Source of the DNA: Kribbella aluminosa
GTDB taxonomy: Bacteria; Actinomycetota; Actinomycetes; Propionibacteriales; Kribbellaceae
Length of the DNA stretch: 64,000 bases
Reading direction: 5' to 3'
NCBI RefSeq assembly: GCF_017876295.1
Contig: NZ_JAGINT010000002.1
Coordinates: forward strand, 3,720,001 to 3,784,000
A program made the position numbers and the translations under genes. Below the pieces are notes generated by a model. That model saw only the letters and a list, made by a program, of their open reading frames with translations. It was not told the origin of the DNA and made no database searches. Numbering within the stretch: position 1 is the first letter of the stretch; every line of letters starts with the position of its first letter. Below are positions 8,947 to 17,671 of the stretch, piece by piece.

Positions 8947-9535
8947 TCAGTGCGGCCGTTCGCCGCGCTTCACCATCGGCTTCGGCAGCCGCCAGCGGCG
9001 CATCTGCATGGTCCGCCGGACCGCGTAGAAGCCGATGCCCTTGGTGGACTCCTTCGGGAACTTGATCCCGATCTGCTTCTTCACCCCCGCGGTGAGCAGG
9101 AGCCAGTCGCCGGCGATCAGCACGATCATGAACAGGAACAGCAGGTTCACCATCCCGGCCAGCCACGGGAACTGCGGCGAGAACACCACGCCGACCAGCG
9201 ACACCACCAGCAGGATCGGCAGCGCGAACTCCATCACCGAGTACCGGGCGTCGACGTAGTCCCGGGCGAACCGCCGGATCGGGCCCTTGTCGGCGGCCGG
9301 CAGGTACCGGTCGTCGCCGGTCTGCATGGCCTGCTGCATCTTGGCCCGCTCGGTCCGCATCTTGTCCCGGCGGATGGCCGAGGCCTCCTTGCGGTTCCGC
9401 GGCTTCTTGAAGGTCGCCTTCCGGGGCCGCCTCCGCTTCCTTGCGGCTCGGCGTCGGCCGCCCCTTGCCGCCCGGCTTGCCCTGGGGGTCGGCGGGTACG
9501 GTGGTAGCTGTCTCAGACTTGGTACGACGGAACAC
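8947..9535 (-). pseudogene. DUF3043 membrane protein, apparent +1 frameshift near the N-terminus
   Basis: From a GTG at 9535 the frame reads MFRRTKSETATT through a basic, Ser/Gly-rich stretch. The C-terminal part in another frame reads MRTERAKMQQAMQTGDDRYL, then two membrane segments (MEFALPILLVVSLVGVVF; NLLFLFMIVLIAGDWLLL) and ends KPMVKRGERPH. Removing one C from the CCCC near 9425 joins them as SRKEAEAARKATFKKPRNRK, giving about 195 residues. This is the usual layout of actinobacterial DUF3043 proteins, whose function is unknown. The break probably reflects a sequence error. Confidence 0.82.
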
Positions 9536-9698
9536 GGGGTCAGAACCTCATTCGCAGGGCAGGAGCGTCGGGGTGGTCCCCGGACCTTTACACCACTTTA
9601 TCGGGGCACGTCCCGATGGTGTGGTGACCCGGTGGGACATAGGGTGGACTGTACGCACGCCGGGTCGTCAGTCCGGCACAGAAGGGGTACGGATATCG

Positions 9699-10526
9699 AT
9701 GAGCATCTTCAGGCGGATGTCGACGATCTTCAAGGCCAAGGCGAACTCCGCCCTGGACAAGGCCGAGGATCCTCGCGAAACCCTTGACTACTCGTATCAG
9801 AAGCAGCTCGAGCTGCTCCAGAAGGTACGCCGCGGTGTGGCCGACGTGGCCACCAGCCGGAAGCGGGTGGAGCTGCAGGCGTCCCAGCTGCAGTCCCAGT
9901 CGGCGAAGCTGCAGGAGCAGGCGCAGAAGGCGCTCTCGATGGGCCGCGAGGACCTGGCCCGCGAGGCGCTCACCCGCAAGTCCGGGCTGCAGGGCCAGAT
10001 CGACGACCTGACCACCCAGCACGCCCAGTTGCAGGGTGAGGAGGAGAAGCTCACGCTCGCCTCCCAGCGGCTGCAGGCCAAGGTCGAGTCGTTCCGGACC
10101 CGCAAGGAGACCATCAAGGCCACCTACACCGCGGCCGAGGCGCAGACCCGGATCAACGAGGCGTTCTCCGGCATCTCCGAGGAGATGAGCGACGTCGGTC
10201 TCGCGGTCCAGCGCGCCGAGGACCGGACCCAGCAGATGCAGGCCCGGGCCGGTGCGATCGACGAGCTGCTCGCCTCCGGCGCGCTCGACGACGCCAGCGG
10301 CACCAGCAAGGACAACATCACGCTCGAGCTCGAGCGGATGTCGTCCGGCTCCGACGTGGAGAGCGAGCTGGCCGCGATGAAGGCCCAGATCTCGGGCGGC
10401 AGCGCGCCCAAGGAGCTCTCCGGTGAGGCCCAGCAGGCCGCCCAGCAGCCCGCCCAGCCAGTGCAGCAGCCGGCCGCACAACCTGCGACCGAGCCGGCGC
10501 GACCTCAGGACGGAGATGTTCGGTGA
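9699..10526 (+). CDS. pspA: PspA/IM30-family membrane-stress protein
   Basis: The 275-residue product begins MSIFRRMSTIFKAKANSALDKAEDP and then forms a long, almost uninterrupted coiled coil rich in Gln, Glu, Arg and Ala. The C-terminal tail is low-complexity Gln/Pro/Ala. These are the hallmarks of PspA/IM30/Vipp1 (ESCRT-III-like) proteins that bind and protect the inner membrane. The ATG at 9699 was chosen because the family conserves this N-terminal amphipathic helix; the longer frame from 9441 has unrelated upstream residues. It overlaps pspAA by four bases. Confidence 0.93.
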   Translation: MSIFRRMSTIFKAKANSALDKAEDPRETLDYSYQKQLELLQKVRRGVADVATSRKRVELQASQLQSQSAKLQEQAQKALSMGREDLAREALTRKSGLQGQIDDLTTQHAQLQGEEEKLTLASQRLQAKVESFRTRKETIKATYTAAEAQTRINEAFSGISEEMSDVGLAVQRAEDRTQQMQARAGAIDELLASGALDDASGTSKDNITLELERMSSGSDVESELAAMKAQISGGSAPKELSGEAQQAAQQPAQPVQQPAAQPATEPARPQDGDVR

Positions 10527-10798
10527 TCGTTCGCATCATGGGTGAAGGTCAGTGGCGACTGGCCGACGACAAGCTGGACGCGCTCAACGCCGTCGACGGC
10601 GACCTGGAGAAGGCCGTGTCGTCCGGTGAAGAGGCGGCGTACCACACCGCTTTCGCCGCCCTGCTCGACTTCGTCCGCTCCGGCGAGAAGGTGCCGGACG
10701 ACGAGCTGCACGACTCCGACGCGATCCTGCCCCCGTCGGACAGCTCGCTCGCCGAGATGCGCGAGCTGATCAGCGGCGACGGCCTCATCGCCGGCTGA
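10523..10798 (+). CDS. PspA-associated protein PspAA
   Basis: This 91-residue acidic protein (MIVRIMGEGQWRLADDKLDALNAVD) starts at a GTG that overlaps the pspA stop. Small proteins of this type with the conserved I(M)GEGQ(W/Y)R opening always sit next to pspA in actinobacteria and are thought to work with it. No catalytic motif is visible. A strong hairpin terminator follows at 10858-10893. Confidence 0.9.
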   Translation: MIVRIMGEGQWRLADDKLDALNAVDGDLEKAVSSGEEAAYHTAFAALLDFVRSGEKVPDDELHDSDAILPPSDSSLAEMRELISGDGLIAG

Positions 10799-10857
10799 GA
10801 CAGCTTCGAAGGTCAGTGCCCCGACCCGGCGACTGGTCACTTGAAGTAGTCGTTTGA

Positions 10858-10893
10858 GACCCCTGAGAACCCCGAAACGGGTTCCCAGGGGTC
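10858..10893 (+). terminator. Rho-independent-type terminator after pspA-pspAA
   Basis: GACCCCTGAGAACCC and GGGTTCCCAGGGGTC form a long GC-rich stem with one mismatch around a short CGAAAC loop, followed by TTT. It separates the stress operon from EPS locus A. Confidence 0.85.
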
Positions 10894-10971
10894 TTTGCAT
10901 TACGGAACCTGGGAGTCGGGTTGCCCGCGGGTAAACACTCGCGTCCGATGCTGTCTTCCGCCGCGGCCACG

Positions 10972-10980
10972 TAGTACTCT
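10972..10980 (+). promoter_or_regulatory. Candidate promoter element upstream of the first EPS sugar transferase
   Basis: TAGTACTCT lies about 100 nt before the GTG at 11079. The paralogous gene at 43858 has GTAGTAATCT at nearly the same distance. The shared, AT-leaning element resembles a -10 region, but no clear -35 was identified. Confidence 0.35.
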
Positions 10981-11078
10981 CTGGTTCACGTCGTTGTGGG
11001 GGCGGCGTTGGACGAGGTCCGTGACGGGGTGTGGGTTGGTCACGGGGTTCGCATCTCACCTGTGGGGGGTGACTGTAC

Positions 11079-12605
11079 GTGACTGAATCTGTCATGTCTG
11101 AGGGGTTGGCCGATCCGGCTGATCTAAGGCCGGCGCCGTCGGGGGAACGACGTCGGCCGGTCTGGGTGGTTCCGGAGGACGTTCCGGCGGTCGTGCCGCG
11201 GTCGGCACGGTTCACCGAGGCACGCTGGGTCGCGAAGTACCGGTGGGCAGCGCTCGCCGGTGACCTGGTGTCCGCGCTGTTCGGTGTCTCGCTGGCGCTC
11301 GTGGTCCGGTTCGGAGCCCAGATCAACCTCGGCTACGTTCTGCTGGGGGCCGCGGTGCCGGTCGCCTGGCTGGTCTGTGTGGCGCTGGAGCGGGGTTATG
11401 AGACCCGCTACTTCGGCACCGGGCCGGAGGAGTTCCGCTCGGTCATCCGGGCCGCCGTCGCGCTGACCGCAGTGGTTGCCGTGACGTCGTACGCGACGAA
11501 GAGCCAGGTTGCGCGTGGCTTTGTCGTGCTGGCGGTGCCGATGACCTGTCTCGCGGCGATGTTCGCCCGCTGGTTGCTGCACCGGCAGATCTCGAAACGC
11601 CGGTTCGCCGGCCGCTGCATGCGCCGGGTACTCGTTGTCGGGCGCAACGACCAGGTGACCACGCTGCACCGGCACCTGGAGGAGCGGAAGACCGACGGGT
11701 ACGTCGTGGTCGCGAGCTGCATGCCACGCGGCGACACGCCGGACGAGCCCGGCCCGGAACGCCTGGGACGTGCCGAGATGGACATCCTGAAGGCGGTCGA
11801 CGAGTGGGACGTCGAGGTGGTCGCGGTGGCCGCCGACCCGGAGCTCACCGGGCACTCGCTGCGGAAGTTGTCCTGGGCACTGGAACAGCGTGCTGTCGAT
11901 CTGATCGTGTCGCCGGGCATCGTCGAGGTGGCCGGTCCGCGGATCTCGATCCGGCCGGTGGCCGGGCTGTCGCTGCTGCACCTGGAGCGGCCGTCGGTGA
12001 GCGGTGGTCCGCACGTCCTGAAGAACATCTTCGACCGGGTGGTCGGGTGCCTGCTGGTGCTGGCCCTGACGCCGCTCCTGATCGTCACGGCAGTGCTGGT
12101 GAAGCTCACCAGCCGTGGTCCGGTGCTGTTCCGGCAGACCAGGGTCGGCCGCGGCGGCGTGCAGTTCCGGATGCTGAAGTTCCGCACGATGGTGGCCGAC
12201 GCCGAGGAACGCAAGGCCGAGCTGCACGCGCTGAACGAGGGCAACGGGATCCTGTTCAAGCTCCGCGACGATCCGCGGGTCACGAGGATCGGAAGGTACC
12301 TGCGGAGGTTCTCGATCGACGAGCTGCCGCAGCTGGTGAACGTGCTCCGGGGGGACATGTCACTCGTCGGCCCGCGTCCGCCGCTGCCCGCCGAGGTGGC
12401 GCAGTACCAGCTCGACGACGCGCGCCGGATGCTCGTGAAGCCCGGCCTGACCGGCCTCTGGCAGGTCAGCGGCCGCAGCGATCTGACCTGGGAGGAGTCC
12501 GTGCGGCTCGACCTGCGGTACGCCGACAACTGGTCGATCGCGCTGGATCTGCTCATTTTGTGGAAGACCGCCCGCGCGGTGCTGGGGAGCGACGGCGCGT
12601 ACTGA
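11079..12605 (+). CDS. Polyprenyl glycosylphosphotransferase (exopolysaccharide priming sugar transferase)
   Basis: This enzyme starts EPS repeat-unit synthesis by moving a sugar-1-phosphate onto undecaprenyl phosphate at the membrane. The 508-residue protein has four N-terminal membrane helices (from about residue 50), a CoA-binding-like middle domain (RVLVVGRNDQVTTLHRHLEE), a fifth helix (VVGCLLVLALTPLLIVTAVL) and the catalytic domain. Conserved blocks there are FRQTRVGRGG, MLKFRTM, FSIDELPQL, GDMSLVGPRPPLP and LTGLWQVSGRSD. The GTG at 11079 is preceded by GGGGGG. It is closely related to the protein at 43858, including the N-terminal VWVVP motif, and both end in GAY. Confidence 0.95.
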   Translation: MTESVMSEGLADPADLRPAPSGERRRPVWVVPEDVPAVVPRSARFTEARWVAKYRWAALAGDLVSALFGVSLALVVRFGAQINLGYVLLGAAVPVAWLVCVALERGYETRYFGTGPEEFRSVIRAAVALTAVVAVTSYATKSQVARGFVVLAVPMTCLAAMFARWLLHRQISKRRFAGRCMRRVLVVGRNDQVTTLHRHLEERKTDGYVVVASCMPRGDTPDEPGPERLGRAEMDILKAVDEWDVEVVAVAADPELTGHSLRKLSWALEQRAVDLIVSPGIVEVAGPRISIRPVAGLSLLHLERPSVSGGPHVLKNIFDRVVGCLLVLALTPLLIVTAVLVKLTSRGPVLFRQTRVGRGGVQFRMLKFRTMVADAEERKAELHALNEGNGILFKLRDDPRVTRIGRYLRRFSIDELPQLVNVLRGDMSLVGPRPPLPAEVAQYQLDDARRMLVKPGLTGLWQVSGRSDLTWEESVRLDLRYADNWSIALDLLILWKTARAVLGSDGAY

Positions 12606-12635
12606 GTGGTGTTTGTGTTCCCGAGGGGGGAATTC

Positions 12636-13205
12636 GTGACAGTAGTACTGGAAAGGCCGGCCGGTGTCCGTTCCGAGGCAGCGACCCTGGTGGTCGGGGC
12701 CGCTGGGGGCGACCAGGGCGCCTGGAGCGGGCTGGTCGATCATTACGCGCGGCTCGTCTGGGCCGTGACCCGCAGCTTCCGGCTGGGCGACAGCGACGCC
12801 GCTGACGTCTCGCAGATGGTCTGGCTGCGGTTGCTCGAACACATCAATCGCGTCGACCCCGAACGGGTCGGCGCCTGGCTGGTCGTCACCACGCGCCGGG
12901 AATGCCTGCGGGTACTGGCGTTCCGCAAGCGCGTGCTGCTGACCTACGAGTCGACGGCGTTCGAGGAGGTGGCCGGTGACCAGCCGGAGCCGGACGCCGA
13001 CCTGCTCGCGGGCGAGCGCGCCGACGACGTACGGCGGGCGCTCGAAAGCCTGCCGGACCGGTGGCAGCAGTTGCTCGGCATGCTGATGGCCGACCCGCCG
13101 GCGCCGTACGCCGAGATCTCCGCGACGATCGGTATCCCGATCGGCAGCATCGGCCCGATCCGGGGCCGCTGCCTGGAGAAGCTTCGACTGCTGCTTGCCT
13201 CCTGA
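12636..13205 (+). CDS. Sigma-70 family (ECF-type) RNA polymerase sigma factor
   Basis: The 189-residue protein has region 2 (GLVDHYARLVWAVTRSF, then DAADVSQMVWLRLLEHI) and region 4 (LESLPDRWQQLLGMLM, then YAEISATIGIPIGSIGPIR, LEKLRLLL), with no region 3. That is the ECF layout. The GTG at 12636 is preceded by a strong GAGGGGGGAA ribosome site, while a longer GTG start at 12606 has none. It follows the sugar transferase by 30 bp and may be co-transcribed. No recognisable anti-sigma factor is adjacent. It may direct EPS promoters, which is inference from position. Confidence 0.88.
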   Translation: MTVVLERPAGVRSEAATLVVGAAGGDQGAWSGLVDHYARLVWAVTRSFRLGDSDAADVSQMVWLRLLEHINRVDPERVGAWLVVTTRRECLRVLAFRKRVLLTYESTAFEEVAGDQPEPDADLLAGERADDVRRALESLPDRWQQLLGMLMADPPAPYAEISATIGIPIGSIGPIRGRCLEKLRLLLAS

Positions 13206-13229
13206 GGCAGCAGACTGTAGTTGGAATCA

Positions 13230-13274
13230 GGTCCGGACCGCTTGGATCAGAGCATGATCCAAGCGGTCCGGACC
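13230..13274. terminator. Perfect 20-bp inverted repeat between convergent genes
   Basis: GGTCCGGACCGCTTGGATCA at 13230-13249 and its exact complement at 13255-13274 flank a 5-nt loop. It sits between the sigma gene and the convergent small gene whose stop codon it contains. It would act as a terminator in both directions; no T-tract is present. Confidence 0.8.
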
Positions 13275-13591
13275 GTCCGCTGGGTACCCCTGTCCCACCG
13301 CAACCGGAAACTGACCAGCCGGGTGGCCTCGTCGCCGCAGGCCTCCACCACGACCGGTCCGGCCGGGGAGACCCGCAGTTCCACGTCCAGCTCGGTGCGT
13401 TCGACGTCCAGCGTCACGCCGTGCCCGGCGAAGCGCAGCCGTCGTACCCCGTCCGCGCAGTCAGGTCCGGGTGTGTCGAGCAGGCTGTCGAAGACCAGGT
13501 CGAGGATGTCGACGTCGCGGTCGTGCCGGCCGAACGCGGCGTACCCGATGGAGCGGAGCAGTGCGATCTGCTCGCCGGCGGCCCGCTCCAT
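13247..13591 (-). CDS. Hypothetical protein (114 aa) convergent with the sigma factor
   Basis: This protein runs MERAAGEQIALLRSIGYAAF to RTVRTAWIML and is mostly beta-strand-like with alternating hydrophobic residues. It has no signal peptide or membrane helix. It lies 5 bp downstream of the beta-helix gene on the same strand, and its last codons lie inside the 13230-13274 hairpin. Small proteins of this general type are seen near sigma factors in actinomycetes, but I do not recognise a family with confidence. A GTG one codon upstream is an alternative start. Confidence 0.6.
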   Translation of the reverse strand: MERAAGEQIALLRSIGYAAFGRHDRDVDILDLVFDSLLDTPGPDCADGVRRLRFAGHGVTLDVERTELDVELRVSPAGPVVVEACGDEATRLVSFRLRWDRGTQRTVRTAWIML

Positions 13592-13596
13592 CACGA

Positions 13597-15210
13597 TCAG
13601 CGCTCCCCGTTGACCTTGATCACGCTGTCCTGGTCCTGCCCGTACGGCGCGCCCTGCCAGGCCGCCCAGTTCACCGCGTTGCCCTGCTCGTGGACCATGA
13701 AGTTCCACGGACCGCTGTAGGTGTTGGAGAAGAACCGGTTGGCCTGGTGGAACGTGATCGCGTCCTCCACCGTCCGGGCCTTGTACGGCGACCATTCGGG
13801 AAACGTGCCCCAGTTCGAGAAGATGCCGTTGTACCCGCACCCGGCCCGGGACGCACACTTGGCGCCGAGGTTGTCCGGGTCGAGGGTGAACACGTTGTCG
13901 TGCACGCGGACGTTCTGCGTCTTCCAGCGGCAGTCACTGAGGTACGGCTGGTTCTTGATGCTGGTGGCGTTGCAGGTCTGGTCGTTGATCACGGACGGGT
14001 TCACCAGCGTGCTGGAACCGCTGCTGGTGTTGGCCGCGGAGCCCGCGAACCGGTCGGCGTTCTCCCACAGGATCACCCCGGCCCAGTTGTCGGTGAACAC
14101 GTTCCCGCTGACCTCGAAGGTCTGGCTGAACATCCCGGGCACCCGCTTGTCGGCACCCGACTCGGAGATGTACAGCGCCGGTGTCGGGAACCCGACGTTC
14201 GTCGGTCCCTTGCCGATCCCGTTGCGGACGAACGTGTTGCCGCGGATCGAGGCGTTGTAGCTGATCTCGTAGATGACGCCCTCGGCGTAGTTGTTCGAGA
14301 TGTAGTTGCCCTCGATCGAGAACGCCGTGTTGTTGGTGTCCGCCCACATCCCGGCGCCGCGGTTGTCGTGGATCCAGTTGCCCCGGACGACGGCTCCGCT
14401 GACCGCCCAGAACTTCCCGCCGCCGGTGCAGCCGCAGCCGGGCCGGACCTTCTCCCAGTCGTCGGTGTCGTTGCCGGTGATCTCGTTGCCCTGGATCGTG
14501 ATGCTGGCCACGCGCTGCGGGTTGTACGCGTTGAACCCGTACTGGCCGTTGTCCCTGAGACAGTTGCCGCGGATCACGTTCCGGCTGCCGATCATCACGC
14601 CGGCGCCGGCATTGCGCTGAACGGTGTTCGCCTCGACGGTCCAGCCGCTCGCCGAGTCGTGGTTCACCACGCCCTCGTCGTTGTTGCCTTGGGCCTTGCC
14701 GAAGTTCTGGATGGTGAGGTGGCTGATCACGACGTCCTTGGCGGAGCCGGTGAACGCGTACCGGTTCCGGTTCGCGCCGTCCAGGATCGCGCCGGGGGCA
14801 CCGAGGTACCGGTTGCCGTCCTTCGGGATCACCTGGACGAACTCGTCGTCGGGCAGCCGGTGCTTTCCGGGTGCCAGCCAGAACGTCGTACCGGCCGGGT
14901 ACTGCACGGTCAGGTTCTGCAGGTTCTGTGCGGTGCTGACTACGACCGCGCCCCTGGGTGCCTGCGCCGAGCCGGCCAGCGCCTCGCTGTTTCCGCAGAT
15001 CTTGGCCGGCGGAGTGCTCGGCGCCTTGACGGCCGCGTCCGTGGTCGGTGCGGTCGGCGACCCCTGGCTGGTCTTACTCGCAGGGCGATCGTCGGCGACC
15101 AGTGCGCCCGCTGACAGACCGCCGACGAGCAGGAGGACGCCGCCGGCGACGAGGGTACGTCGCTGCCGGTACCACGCGGCTCCACGGCCGGACGGGGCAC
15201 GTTGTTCCAT
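13597..15210 (-). CDS. Secreted right-handed parallel beta-helix protein (pectate-lyase-like fold)
   Basis: The 537-residue product has a short cytoplasmic start (MEQRAPSGRGAAWYRQRR), one membrane anchor (TLVAGGVLLLVGGLSAGALV) and a long region of Asn-rich ladder repeats. Examples are NVIRGNCLRDNGQYGFNAYN, IEGNYISNNYAEGVIYEISY and FEVSGNVFTDNWAG, typical of a beta-helix that binds or cleaves polysaccharide. The ATG at 15210 was preferred to the much longer upstream frame, which has no sense. A related but lipoprotein-type paralogue lies at 58031-59548 in EPS locus B, so each locus has one. It may trim, modify or release the EPS. Confidence 0.88.
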   Translation of the reverse strand: MEQRAPSGRGAAWYRQRRTLVAGGVLLLVGGLSAGALVADDRPASKTSQGSPTAPTTDAAVKAPSTPPAKICGNSEALAGSAQAPRGAVVVSTAQNLQNLTVQYPAGTTFWLAPGKHRLPDDEFVQVIPKDGNRYLGAPGAILDGANRNRYAFTGSAKDVVISHLTIQNFGKAQGNNDEGVVNHDSASGWTVEANTVQRNAGAGVMIGSRNVIRGNCLRDNGQYGFNAYNPQRVASITIQGNEITGNDTDDWEKVRPGCGCTGGGKFWAVSGAVVRGNWIHDNRGAGMWADTNNTAFSIEGNYISNNYAEGVIYEISYNASIRGNTFVRNGIGKGPTNVGFPTPALYISESGADKRVPGMFSQTFEVSGNVFTDNWAGVILWENADRFAGSAANTSSGSSTLVNPSVINDQTCNATSIKNQPYLSDCRWKTQNVRVHDNVFTLDPDNLGAKCASRAGCGYNGIFSNWGTFPEWSPYKARTVEDAITFHQANRFFSNTYSGPWNFMVHEQGNAVNWAAWQGAPYGQDQDSVIKVNGER

Positions 15211-15242
15211 GGTTGTTCCTTCGGGGGCCTGGCGAGCGAGTG

Positions 15243-16442
15243 CTACCGAGAGAGCACCGGATTCGCCGCGGCGAACCGGTAGATGTCGAGCAGCTGCTGG
15301 AGGTTGCGCTGCGGGTCGTGCCGGTTCTCGTACGTCGACCGCGCGTTGCGGCCGAGGTCGTCGTACCGGTCGGGAGAGGTGTCGACGTCGAGCAGGAGCT
15401 TGGCCAGGTCGTCGGGGCGCCGCGGGTCGAACAGCGCGCCGTCGACGCCGTCGGTGACGAGTTCCGGGAAGGACCCGTGGCTCGAGGCAAGCAGCGGTAC
15501 GCCGACAGCCATCGCCTCGACGACCACCAGCCCGAACGTCTCCTCCCACTCCGACGGCAGTACGACGGCACGGGACTCGCGCATCAGCCGGAACACGTCG
15601 GGCTTGCTCAGCAGGCCGCGGAGCTCGACGGACGGCCGGTCCGCGGCCCACGCGACCACCTCGTCCAGCAGCGGGCCGCCGCCTGCGATCACCAGCCGCA
15701 GCGCGTCGTCCCCGGCGATCTCGCGGTACGCGTCCCAGCCCTTCATCAGCAGCGGCGCACCCTTCGGCGCGTCGAGCCGGCCGACGTACGTCACCTGCCG
15801 GCGGCGCGCGCCTGCGACAGGACCGTCGTACGGGACGTAGTTGTAGCGGACGAAGCTGCGGTCGCTGTCGAAGTCCATACCGGCCAGCAGCGTGCGCTGT
15901 GACTCGGAGACGAAGAGGTACGCCGACACCAGGTTGCGCCAGCTCCGTCGGTGGGAGCGTGTGTTGAGCACTGTGGTCGCTGTAGCGAGTTTGGAGCCGC
16001 GGTAGCAGCTGTGAGCTACCGCAGGTATCGGGTTGCCGCCTGCGCAGTCGTGGCAGACCGCGCCGTCGCGGTAGAAGTCACCGCTGGCACACAACAGCTT
16101 GTAGTTGTGCAGTGTGATGACAACAGGCACCCGGGCGTCGCGGCAGGCGTAGAGCACCGACGGACTGAGGACCGGGAACGTGTTGTGGATGTGCACCACG
16201 TCCGGCTGGAACGTACGGAGCGTGTCAGCCAGATCGCGTTTGCTGGCAGGGTTCCACACCACGCGGGCGGGTAGCGTGGCCTTCTTCCAGGCCGGCCACT
16301 GCTCCAGCTCGTCGCTGCGCCGTTCGAACAGGTCGACGTCGTGGCCGAGTGCTGCGAGCGCCTCTCGCTCCTGGTCGACGACCCGGTTCTCACCGCTCGG
16401 TGCTGTCGAGCGGTACCTGTTGTGCACCAGCAGGATCCTCAT
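15243..16442 (-). CDS. Glycosyltransferase family 4
   Basis: This is a 399-residue GT-B enzyme. It opens MRILLVHNRYRSTAPSGENRVV, has VVHIHNTFPVLSPSV in the N-lobe, and has the donor-binding C-lobe with VTYVGRLDAPKGAPLL. The EX7E-type motif is in PSEWEETFGLVVVEAMAVGVPLLAS. It would add a sugar to the lipid-linked EPS unit at the inner face of the membrane. The ATG at 16442 overlaps the stop of the Wzy gene as ATGA, so the two are translated together. Confidence 0.93.
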   Translation of the reverse strand: MRILLVHNRYRSTAPSGENRVVDQEREALAALGHDVDLFERRSDELEQWPAWKKATLPARVVWNPASKRDLADTLRTFQPDVVHIHNTFPVLSPSVLYACRDARVPVVITLHNYKLLCASGDFYRDGAVCHDCAGGNPIPAVAHSCYRGSKLATATTVLNTRSHRRSWRNLVSAYLFVSESQRTLLAGMDFDSDRSFVRYNYVPYDGPVAGARRRQVTYVGRLDAPKGAPLLMKGWDAYREIAGDDALRLVIAGGGPLLDEVVAWAADRPSVELRGLLSKPDVFRLMRESRAVVLPSEWEETFGLVVVEAMAVGVPLLASSHGSFPELVTDGVDGALFDPRRPDDLAKLLLDVDTSPDRYDDLGRNARSTYENRHDPQRNLQQLLDIYRFAAANPVLSR

Positions 16443-17671
16443 TCGGCACCTTCCTGCGCTGGTCGTGGGTAGACGAGCGAGGCGGCCAGGGTGAGTTCCA
16501 GCAGGTACGGCGAGGCCTCGCTGAGCCCGCTCTCGGTGAACGACGCGACGACGCAGTACGCGACGATGAACAAGGCCGCGGCACGCCGTGGACCCTGCGG
16601 CGTGAACCAGGCGCCGATGAACACGAACAGCACCATGGCGATGCAGAACGACACCCCGAGCAGGCCGGTGTCGTAGTACGTCCCGAGCCAGTTGCTGTCG
16701 ATCGGGAGGCCGTTGAACGACTTGTTGGACAGGCCGAAGCCGAACAGCGTCTGCCAGGTCGTGCGTGGTTGCGCGAGGATCGCGTCCCAGACGAAGGTAC
16801 GTCCGGTCAGAGCGGTGACCTGCGTGCTGTCCTGCCCGCGGGCGAGCCAGGTCGTGATCAGTGATCCGGCGGTGAGCGCGCCGATCGAGAAGACGCCGAT
16901 GGCGATCGCGAACGACTTGCGGACCCGTGAGCGCGCGGTGAACAGGCTCAGCCCCGCGACCACGGAACCGACGAGCAGGGCGATCAGCGCGGTCCGGGTG
17001 TGAGTGAGCAGCAGAACAGGGATCGCCGTGAGCACGCTTGCGAGAGCGGGGCCGCGTTTGAGCAGCCCTGCCATCCACAGGACTCCGGTCAGTCCGGCAG
17101 CCATCGCCGCGTAGTGCCCGGTCTGGGTGGGCGGGATCGGCCACACCATGCCGACCAGCCGGCCGTCAGGCCTCGACGCGCCGGGCGCGATCAGGAAGCC
17201 GAACACCACCGAGCCGACGATCCACCAGAGCACCATGAGGTGCGTCCGTACCAGCAGGAGGTCCCTGCGCGTCCACCACGGCGTCAGCAGCCACAGCACT
17301 GCGATGAAGAGGAACAGCCGCGTCGACCGGTAGAGCGCACTGATCAGGAACTCCGACCGCAGACTCGCGATCACGGCCTCGGTAGCGAGCAGGCCGCCCA
17401 AGAAGACGTAGACACTCGGCCGGATCCGTGCCGGCCGGTTGACGGACAGCACCAGCAGCAGGGCCAACGGCAGTGCGCCCTGCGCGATCAGCTTGCCGAC
17501 GATGCCGGGGAACGGAATCAGCTGCAGCGAGCCCGGGAAGTACGTCAGCACGTTCATCACGAGCAGCGCCCACACCAGCTGGACCCGGCGCCGGCGGCGA
17601 CGTTCCGGAGTGACCGCCCGGAACCCCGGCTTCGGCACCAGCCGGGTCCGGAGCACGGCGACCATACTCAT
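16439..17671 (-). CDS. O-antigen ligase/polymerase family membrane protein (Wzy-like), EPS locus A
   Basis: This 410-residue protein has about ten to twelve hydrophobic segments and the large periplasmic-loop signature of Wzy/ligase proteins. Visible motifs are LTHTRTALIALLVGSVVAG and ALTGRTFVWDAILAQP, then FGFGLSNKSFNGLPIDSNWL. It would polymerise lipid-linked repeat units outside the membrane. It lies between the Wzz-type gene (4-bp overlap) and a glycosyltransferase gene (4-bp overlap). The second such protein at 56759 shares the R-T-S/A and SGRTxxW motifs. Confidence 0.9.
   Translation of the reverse strand: MSMVAVLRTRLVPKPGFRAVTPERRRRRRVQLVWALLVMNVLTYFPGSLQLIPFPGIVGKLIAQGALPLALLLVLSVNRPARIRPSVYVFLGGLLATEAVIASLRSEFLISALYRSTRLFLFIAVLWLLTPWWTRRDLLLVRTHLMVLWWIVGSVVFGFLIAPGASRPDGRLVGMVWPIPPTQTGHYAAMAAGLTGVLWMAGLLKRGPALASVLTAIPVLLLTHTRTALIALLVGSVVAGLSLFTARSRVRKSFAIAIGVFSIGALTAGSLITTWLARGQDSTQVTALTGRTFVWDAILAQPRTTWQTLFGFGLSNKSFNGLPIDSNWLGTYYDTGLLGVSFCIAMVLFVFIGAWFTPQGPRRAAALFIVAYCVVASFTESGLSEASPYLLELTLAASLVYPRPAQEGAE

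Noticed and set aside
9441..9698. Longer N-terminus for the PspA protein
   Set aside because: The extension has no similarity to PspA proteins, which begin at the MSIFRRM-type amphipathic helix.
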